Shown: one piece after another, positions 59,016-64,000 of the stretch
How positions within the stretch are numbered: position 1 is the first letter of the stretch
How the letters are laid out: each line of letters starts with the position of its first letter
DNA from: Acidimicrobiaceae bacterium
GTDB lineage: Bacteria; Actinomycetota; Acidimicrobiia; Acidimicrobiales; RAAP-2
Assembly (NCBI GenBank): GCA_003164095.1
Contig: PLRX01000154.1
Coordinates: forward strand, 1-64,000
Length of the DNA: 64,000 bases
Reading direction: 5' to 3'
Made by a program: the position numbers and the translations under genes
The notes under the pieces: model-generated
The model's input: the letters and a program-made list of their open reading frames with translations, nothing else
Told to the model about the DNA's origin: nothing
The model's database searches: none

Positions 59016-61280
59016 GTGGAGTCGGAGCTGGAGGCGGAGCAGGAGTTCGTCGACCTCGCCTACGCGCGACTCGACGCCATGCGGGGCGACGCCAACTCCA
59101 TGCTCGAGGGCGTCCTCGACCTGGGGAGGGGCGGCACCTTCCAGTCGCGCACGGAGCGTGACGTCATCGTCCGCACCAGCCTGGCCCGGCTCGAGCAGCT
59201 CGACATCGGCGACCAGGCGCTGACCTTCGGTCGGATCGACCGGTTGACAGGGGGCGGTGCCGAGGCGCACGACGACGCCCCGACCGAGACCTTCCACATC
59301 GGGCGCCTGGCCATCCACGGGCCCGACCACGAGCCCCTGGTGGTCGACTGGCGCGCTCCCGTGGCCGAGCCCTTCTACCGGGCCACCGGTCGCGACCCCC
59401 TGGGCCTGGTGCTCCGCCGCCACCTGGCCCTGCAGGGCCGCAACGTGATCAGTGTGGAGGACGAGCGCTTCAACGCCCCGGGAGGACCGACCGACACCGT
59501 GGAGGGCGCCGACGGTGTGGCGCACCCCGGGGACCCGGGCGGCGAGCTGATCGAGGGCGACCTGCCCATCGGCGGCCCGGCGGCGCTCCTGGCCGCCCTC
59601 GACCGGGCCCGGTCCGGACGGATGACCGACATCGTCTCGACCATCCAGGCCGAGCAGGACGAGATCATCCGGTCGCCGCTGAGCGGCGTGCTCGTGGTCC
59701 AGGGCGGCCCCGGCACCGGCAAGACGGCGGTGGCCCTCCACCGGGCCGCCTACCTCCTCTACACCCACCGGTTCCCGCTCGAGCGGCAGGGCGTGCTCGT
59801 CGTGGGGCCCAATCCCCTCTTCCTTCGCTACATCGAGCAGGTGCTGCCGTCACTGGGGGAGACCGGCGTGACCCTGTCGACCATCGCCGGGCTCGTGCCC
59901 GAGATCAGGATCAAGGAGAACGATCCGGCTGACGTCGCGCGTCTGAAGGGTGACGTGCGCATGGCAAAGTTCGTGGCCCGTGCCGTCCGCACCCGCCAGC
60001 GGCCACTGGCCGAGGACGTCCTGGTGCCCTACGGCGCCCTGGTGCTCCGCCTGACCGCCGCCGACTCCCGCACCATCGTCGAGGGCGCCCGCCGCCGGCC
60101 CGGCACCCACAACGCCCGGCGCCGACTGGTCGAGCAGTCCGTGGCCCAGGTCCTGGCCGACCGGGCCCGCCAGACGCAGCAGCGCCTGGGGGTCGGCACC
60201 TCGGCGGTGACGGCCTTCCCGGGCTACGAGGACCCGTCGGAGCTCGACGACGACGAGTTCGACTTCGAGGACTTCTCGCGCAAGGTGCGCCGCGTGCCCG
60301 AGCTCGCCGCGGCGCTCGACCGGATGTGGCCCCGACTGTCGCCCCACGAGCTGCTCCACGACCTCTACGGCGCCCCGCCGCTGATCACGGCGGCGGGCCG
60401 GGGCATCCTGTCGGACGAGGAGCTGGCCCTGCTGAGGCGGCCCCGCTCGACGTCGTTCGACGACGTGGCCTGGTCGCCTGCCGACGCCGCCCTCGTCGAC
60501 GAGGCCCGCCACCTGCTCGGCCCTCGCAACGGCGGGTCCGAGGACGCGGTGCGCAAGTACGGGCACATCGTCGTCGACGAGGTCCAGGACCTGTCGCCGA
60601 TGCAGTTGCGGATGCTGACCCGACGGTCGCTGGCCGGGTCCATGACCGTGGTCGGCGACATCGCCCAGGCCACCGCCCCGTGGGCGCCCGCCTCGTGGGA
60701 CGACATCGTGGAGCACCTGCCACGCCGTCGGTCCGCCCGCACGGTCGAGTTGACGGTGAGCTACCGGACCCCGGCCGAGGTGCTGGCCGTGGCCGCACGG
60801 GTGTTGGCCGTCGCCGCCCCCGAGCTGACGCCGCCGCGGCCGGTGCGACGCACCGGGGTGGAGCCCCGAATGCTGCAGGTGACCGGTGACGGCGGGCCCG
60901 CCACCACGGGCGACCTGGCCCGCGCCGTGGCGCAGGCCGCCACTGAGGAGGTCGAAGCCGTCCGGCCCGGCCGGGTGGCGGTCATCGCACCCGACCAGCT
61001 GCGCCGGCTCCTGTCCGATGCCTTCGAGGCGTCCGGCACCCCGGTGGTCGACGCCCGCGACATGCGCAAGGGCGGTCTGTCCGAGCCCCTCGTGCTCCTG
61101 GCTGCCGACTCCGCGAACGGACTCGAGTTCGACTCGGTGGTGGTCGTCGAGCCGGCGGTCATCGCCGGGGAGACAGCACGGGGACTGCGTACCCTGTACG
61201 TGGCGCTCACGCGACCGACCCAGCGCCTGACGGTGGTGTCGCTCACGACCCCCCCCGCTGCACTCTCCACCCCGGGTTGA
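59016..61280 (+). CDS. HelD/HelR-type RNA polymerase-associated helicase
   Basis: The 754-residue UvrD-superfamily ATPase has an N-terminal helical arm (residues 1-60), the V-D-W-R-A-P-V-A-E-P-F-Y-R block, Walker A G-G-P-G-T-G-K-T near residue 232, D-E-V-Q-D-L-S-P-M-Q as Walker B, V-G-D-I-A-Q-A-T and a C-terminal Y-V-A-L-T-R. No primary DNA-duplex domain is evident, which fits class II HelD proteins that pry stalled RNA polymerase off DNA; in Streptomyces HelR gives rifamycin tolerance. GTG at 59016 has AGGAGG six bases upstream. A full rifamycin-associated element was not found in the leader. Confidence 0.88.
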   Translation: MESELEAEQEFVDLAYARLDAMRGDANSMLEGVLDLGRGGTFQSRTERDVIVRTSLARLEQLDIGDQALTFGRIDRLTGGGAEAHDDAPTETFHIGRLAIHGPDHEPLVVDWRAPVAEPFYRATGRDPLGLVLRRHLALQGRNVISVEDERFNAPGGPTDTVEGADGVAHPGDPGGELIEGDLPIGGPAALLAALDRARSGRMTDIVSTIQAEQDEIIRSPLSGVLVVQGGPGTGKTAVALHRAAYLLYTHRFPLERQGVLVVGPNPLFLRYIEQVLPSLGETGVTLSTIAGLVPEIRIKENDPADVARLKGDVRMAKFVARAVRTRQRPLAEDVLVPYGALVLRLTAADSRTIVEGARRRPGTHNARRRLVEQSVAQVLADRARQTQQRLGVGTSAVTAFPGYEDPSELDDDEFDFEDFSRKVRRVPELAAALDRMWPRLSPHELLHDLYGAPPLITAAGRGILSDEELALLRRPRSTSFDDVAWSPADAALVDEARHLLGPRNGGSEDAVRKYGHIVVDEVQDLSPMQLRMLTRRSLAGSMTVVGDIAQATAPWAPASWDDIVEHLPRRRSARTVELTVSYRTPAEVLAVAARVLAVAAPELTPPRPVRRTGVEPRMLQVTGDGGPATTGDLARAVAQAATEEVEAVRPGRVAVIAPDQLRRLLSDAFEASGTPVVDARDMRKGGLSEPLVLLAADSANGLEFDSVVVVEPAVIAGETARGLRTLYVALTRPTQRLTVVSLTTPPAALSTPG

Positions 61281-61374
61281 GACATCGGCCCGCCTGCGTG
61301 GACGGCGAACTCCCTGGTCGGGGGCGACGGGGGACGGGTTCGGCCTGAGTTGGCCCCCCGAGCGTCGGATCGGC

Positions 61375-61380
61375 TAAAAA
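61375..61380 (+). promoter_or_regulatory. -10 box TAAAAA, leaderless start of ctaE
   Basis: TAAAAA ends seven bases before GTG at 61388. Its sequence matches the A-rich box before nuoA. Confidence 0.55.
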
Positions 61381-61387
61381 GAACGCC

Positions 61388-62002
61388 GTGACCCAGGCTC
61401 TTGCCGCCGATCCGGCCATCACCGCCCCTCCGCCGCGGCACCTCCCCGACCGGCCCCCGATGCTGGCGGTGGGTGTCATCATCTGGCTCGGCTCCGAGGT
61501 GATGTTCTTCAGCTCGATCTTCGCCGCCTTCTTCACCCTGCGGGCCCACGCCTCCGTGTGGCCACCGCCCGGTGCCCACCTCGACACCATCCGCGCCGGC
61601 ATCTTCACGATCATCCTGGTGTCCTCCAGCTTCACGATGCAGAAGGCCGTCTTCGACCAGGAGCGCGGCAACCGCAAGAGCGCCAAGCTGTGGATCTGGT
61701 TCACCCTCGTCCTCGGCGCCGCCTTCGTGGGCAACCAGTTCTTCGAGTGGATCGACCTCTCCAAGAACCCGGCCACCAACCCCCTCCACACCGCCTACGG
61801 CTCGATCTTCTACATCTCGTCCGGCTTGCACGGTCTCCACGTGTTCCTGGGCCTTGCGGCAATGCTGTTCCTGCTGTTCCGGCTCCGCGGGCCGGCGGGC
61901 GACCCGGGGGAGACGGCGGTCTTCCAGGGCGTGAGCTACTACTGGCACTTCGTCGACGTGGTCTGGGTCGGCCTCTACTCCTGCCTCTTCCTGCTGAAGT
62001 GA
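61388..62002 (+). CDS. ctaE: cytochrome c oxidase subunit III
   Basis: The 204-residue subunit has five transmembrane helices with W-L-G-S-E-V-M-F-F-S near the start, G-N-Q-F-F-E-W, S-S-G-L-H-G-L-H-V-F-L-G and Y-Y-W-H-F-V-D-V-V-W near the end, all diagnostic for heme-copper oxidase subunit III. As in mycobacteria and Streptomyces it heads the qcrCAB cluster, the basis of the bc1-aa3 supercomplex. Its stop overlaps the qcrC start. Confidence 0.96.
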   Translation: MTQALAADPAITAPPPRHLPDRPPMLAVGVIIWLGSEVMFFSSIFAAFFTLRAHASVWPPPGAHLDTIRAGIFTIILVSSSFTMQKAVFDQERGNRKSAKLWIWFTLVLGAAFVGNQFFEWIDLSKNPATNPLHTAYGSIFYISSGLHGLHVFLGLAAMLFLLFRLRGPAGDPGETAVFQGVSYYWHFVDVVWVGLYSCLFLLK

Positions 62003-62934
62003 TGTCGAAGACCGCCCGCCGCTCCGTCACCGCCCGCCTCGCCGCGCCCGCAGCCCTCGTCGGCGTCGTCGCCGTCTTCAGCTTCGTCGCCTTCTCGTCG
62101 GGCTCGGCCCAGGCCGACACCACGACCAGCACCACGGCCCCGGTGACCGTGTCGACACTTCCCGACGCCCAGCCCGGCACCGTCCAGGCGGTGCCCACCG
62201 CCGTGTCCGCCGAGCCGTCGGCCTCGGCTACGGCGGACAGCGCCTCCAACCATTCCGGCATCTACTACACGGACCTTCCGGCATCGTTCATCAAGCCCGG
62301 ACAGGCGCTGTTCGCGGCCAACTGCTCGAGCTGCCACGGCAGCGAGGCCAACGGCAAGGCGGGAGTCGCCCCCAACCTCCAGGGCCTCGGCGCCGGAACG
62401 GTCGACTTCTGGGTGTCGACGGGCCGCATGCCGCTGGCGAACACCAGCGTCCAGGCCATCCGCAAGCCGCCCCGCTTCGACCGGATCCAGACGCTCGAGA
62501 TCGCCGCGTTCGTCCAGTCGCTGACCCCGGGCCAGGGCACGCAGGTCCCGCTGGTCAGGACGGCCGGCGCCGACCTCGAGAACGGCAACACCCTCTTCAC
62601 CCTCAACTGCGCCGCCTGCCACACCATCTCGGGTGCGGGTGACGCACTCGCCGAGGGCGCCTACGCCCCGAGCCTCCACCTGGCCACCCCGACTCAGGTG
62701 GTCGAGGCCATCCGGTCGGGTCCGGGCAACATGCCCCACTTCGGCCCCGGCAACATCACCAACACCGAGGCGCGCGACATCGCCGCCTACGTGACCGGCG
62801 TCCTCCAGCACCCGAACGACGCAGGCGGTGTCGGCCTCGGGGGCATCGGCCCCGTGGGTGAGGGATTCGTCGGACTCCTCATCGGCGTCGGACTCCTGAT
62901 GCTGGTCTGCTTCTGGATCGGAGATCGCGCGTGA
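62002..62934 (+). CDS. qcrC: cytochrome bc1 complex diheme cytochrome c subunit
   Basis: The 310-residue subunit has an N-terminal signal anchor, a Thr/Ala/Ser-rich linker, two heme-binding motifs C-S-S-C-H near residue 111 and C-A-A-C-H near residue 209, and one C-terminal transmembrane helix (about 285-306). Methionine ligands are plausible in G-R-M-P and G-N-M-P. It carries electrons directly to the oxidase in the actinobacterial supercomplex, so no soluble cytochrome c is needed. Overlaps qcrA by four bases. Confidence 0.95.
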   Translation: MSKTARRSVTARLAAPAALVGVVAVFSFVAFSSGSAQADTTTSTTAPVTVSTLPDAQPGTVQAVPTAVSAEPSASATADSASNHSGIYYTDLPASFIKPGQALFAANCSSCHGSEANGKAGVAPNLQGLGAGTVDFWVSTGRMPLANTSVQAIRKPPRFDRIQTLEIAAFVQSLTPGQGTQVPLVRTAGADLENGNTLFTLNCAACHTISGAGDALAEGAYAPSLHLATPTQVVEAIRSGPGNMPHFGPGNITNTEARDIAAYVTGVLQHPNDAGGVGLGGIGPVGEGFVGLLIGVGLLMLVCFWIGDRA

Positions 62935-63890
62935 GCGATAACAAACTCAGCCCGCCGCCTGCGACCCTCGACGACCCGCACCTGCAGCCCGCCACCAAGA
63001 ACCCCCAGCGGATGCAGAACCTGGCCATCCTGGCCATGGTCGTCGGCATGCTCGGGTTCATCGCCTTCATCTGGGTGTACTGGATCAACGCCAGCAACGA
63101 GTGGGAGGCCGGGACACTGGCCGTCGGCATGCTCGGCCTGGGCGTCGGCACCATCGCCTGGGGGAAGTACCTCATGCCCCAGGGGCCCTTCGTCGAGGAG
63201 CGCCACGACTTCCATTCCTCCGAACCCGAGCGCGCGGCCTTCAATGCCGCCATCACCGGGCGCGGTGGTCTCGAGGTCAAGCGCCGTGGCCTGCTCCTCG
63301 GGGTCTTCGCGGTCGCCGGCGGCATCATGACGCTCGCCCTGGCCGTCCCGGGGATCCGCTCGCTCGGCCCGAAGCCGGCCAAGTCCGACGACAACCAGGG
63401 CTCGACCGAGAACTCGCTGTTCACGACCAACTGGAAGAAGGGCACCAAGATCGTGACCGTCGACGGCCGGCAGGTGATGGTCGACGACCTCGAGGTCGGC
63501 GGCGTGCTGACGGTGTTCCCCCAGGGCTTCGAGGGCTCCTCACCGGATCAGGTGATCCTGATCCGCCTGGCCCAGCTCGGCCCGAACGACCCGCCGTACC
63601 CGATCTCACCTCCGGGCCACACGTCGTACGGCGTCCAGGGCTACGTGGCCTACTCCAAGCTGTGCACCCACCTCGGCTGCCCGGTCGGCCTGTACCAGGA
63701 GCGCACCCAGCAGCTGGTGTGTCCGTGCCACCAGTCGATCTTCAACGTCAACTCGGGCGCCATCCCTGAGTTCGGTCCCGCGCCCCGCCCGCTGCCGCAG
63801 CTGCCCATCACGGTGGATGCCACCGGGCAGATGCGTGCGAACGGCGGCTTCGACCAGGCCGTCGGCCCGGGATTCTGGGAGCGCCCATGA
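62931..63890 (+). CDS. qcrA: cytochrome bc1 complex Rieske iron-sulfur subunit
   Basis: The 319-residue protein has two transmembrane helices near residues 30-75, a third near 122-142, and the Rieske domain with C-T-H-L-G-C and C-P-C-H-Q-S-I-F. The three-helix N-terminus is the actinobacterial form rather than the one-helix mitochondrial form. It passes electrons from quinol to the cytochrome c subunit. GTG at 62931 overlaps the qcrC stop; qcrB follows with another overlap. Confidence 0.96.
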   Translation: MSDNKLSPPPATLDDPHLQPATKNPQRMQNLAILAMVVGMLGFIAFIWVYWINASNEWEAGTLAVGMLGLGVGTIAWGKYLMPQGPFVEERHDFHSSEPERAAFNAAITGRGGLEVKRRGLLLGVFAVAGGIMTLALAVPGIRSLGPKPAKSDDNQGSTENSLFTTNWKKGTKIVTVDGRQVMVDDLEVGGVLTVFPQGFEGSSPDQVILIRLAQLGPNDPPYPISPPGHTSYGVQGYVAYSKLCTHLGCPVGLYQERTQQLVCPCHQSIFNVNSGAIPEFGPAPRPLPQLPITVDATGQMRANGGFDQAVGPGFWERP

Positions 63891-64000
63891 TCGACAAGAG
63901 CCTCAACTGGATCGACGACCGACTGGGTGTCGCCAAGGGCGGTCGGTCGTTCCTCGACAAGATCTTCCCCGACCACTGGTCGTTCATGCTGGGGGAGATC
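63887..64000 (+). CDS. qcrB: cytochrome bc1 complex cytochrome b subunit, 5' part
   Basis: Thirty-eight codons from ATG at 63887 run off the window end. The N-terminus (W-I-D-D-R-L-G, then F-P-D-H-W-S-F-M-L-G-E-I) is the usual actinobacterial QcrB start just before the first helix. The product binds two b hemes and the quinol sites. Confidence 0.92.
   Translation, partial: MIDKSLNWIDDRLGVAKGGRSFLDKIFPDHWSFMLGEI

Noticed and set aside
1-64000. tRNA, rRNA, CRISPR arrays, insertion sequences, integrases, attachment sites, replication origin
   Set aside because: Looked for by motif and repeat pattern along the window; none found. Gene content, codon use and operon order are uniformly core-chromosomal.

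Overview
The window is GC-rich, densely packed chromosomal DNA from an actinobacterium. Four gene contents support this: the mycothiol glycosyltransferase MshA, a nickel superoxide dismutase with its maturation protease, a WhiG anti-sigma factor of the RsiG type, and a qcrCAB/ctaE respiratory cluster. Class Acidimicrobiia (an Ilumatobacter- or Iamia-like lineage) is my best guess; it is inference, because no rRNA gene is present. I see no tRNA, rRNA, IS element, phage gene, CRISPR array or replication origin. No gene-free stretch exceeds about 230 bases.

Layout. 1-7.8 kb: a serine hydrolase, an FmdB-type zinc ribbon, a small unknown protein, a GNAT acetyltransferase, a beta-propeller lipoprotein, a cysteine desulfurase-like enzyme divergent from a DksA/TraR zinc finger, sodN divergent from sodX, then rsiG and an XRE regulator. 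7.8-11.2 kb: mshA, a YbjN-like gene, proC and rex. 11.4-17.6 kb: the first heme arm, hemA-hemC-cobA-hemD-hemB-hemL, directly behind the redox sensor gene rex. 17.9-20.3 kb: a large Pro/Ala-rich single-pass membrane protein. 20.4-38.0 kb: a geranylgeranyl (menaquinone) reductase divergent from a complete nuoA-N complex I operon. 38.1-47.6 kb: a LapA-like protein, DUF2252, glutamate decarboxylase, and an ion-transport island (pore-loop channel-like protein, ClC transporter, an unlisted 32-residue membrane peptide) flanked by two paralogous SHOCT membrane proteins. 47.6-53.5 kb: a 1081-residue fusion of a degenerate metallophosphoesterase with an MprF-like membrane/DUF2156 protein, then acsA and a HAD phosphatase. 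53.5-58.8 kb: the second heme arm hemE-hemH-hemG(Y) with lnt. 59.0-61.3 kb: a HelD/HelR-type helicase. 61.4-64.0 kb: ctaE-qcrC-qcrA-qcrB, the last truncated by the window edge.

How it fits together. Much of the window builds an aerobic electron-transport chain: heme synthesis in two blocks, control by the NADH/NAD+ sensor Rex, complex I, quinone-tail saturation, and the bc1/cytochrome oxidase branch. Redox protection (mycothiol, Ni-SOD) surrounds it. hemE-hemH-hemG in one operon, with no coproporphyrinogen oxidase hemN or hemF seen here, is compatible with the coproporphyrin-dependent Gram-positive route, whose ChdC (HemQ) would have to lie elsewhere.

The most interesting signals are these. 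(1) A TANNNT -10 box sits 6-9 bases before the start codon of about fifteen genes, which implies pervasive leaderless transcription. (2) An RsiG carries one perfect and one degenerate c-di-GMP motif, and a sigma28/WhiG-like promoter over a perfect inverted repeat precedes the large repeat-bearing membrane protein. (3) The phosphoesterase-MprF fusion has lost metal ligands. (4) Lnt has serine in place of its catalytic cysteine. (5) A candidate acid/ion-homeostasis island holds gadB, ClC, an altered-filter pore protein and a hidden 32-residue peptide.
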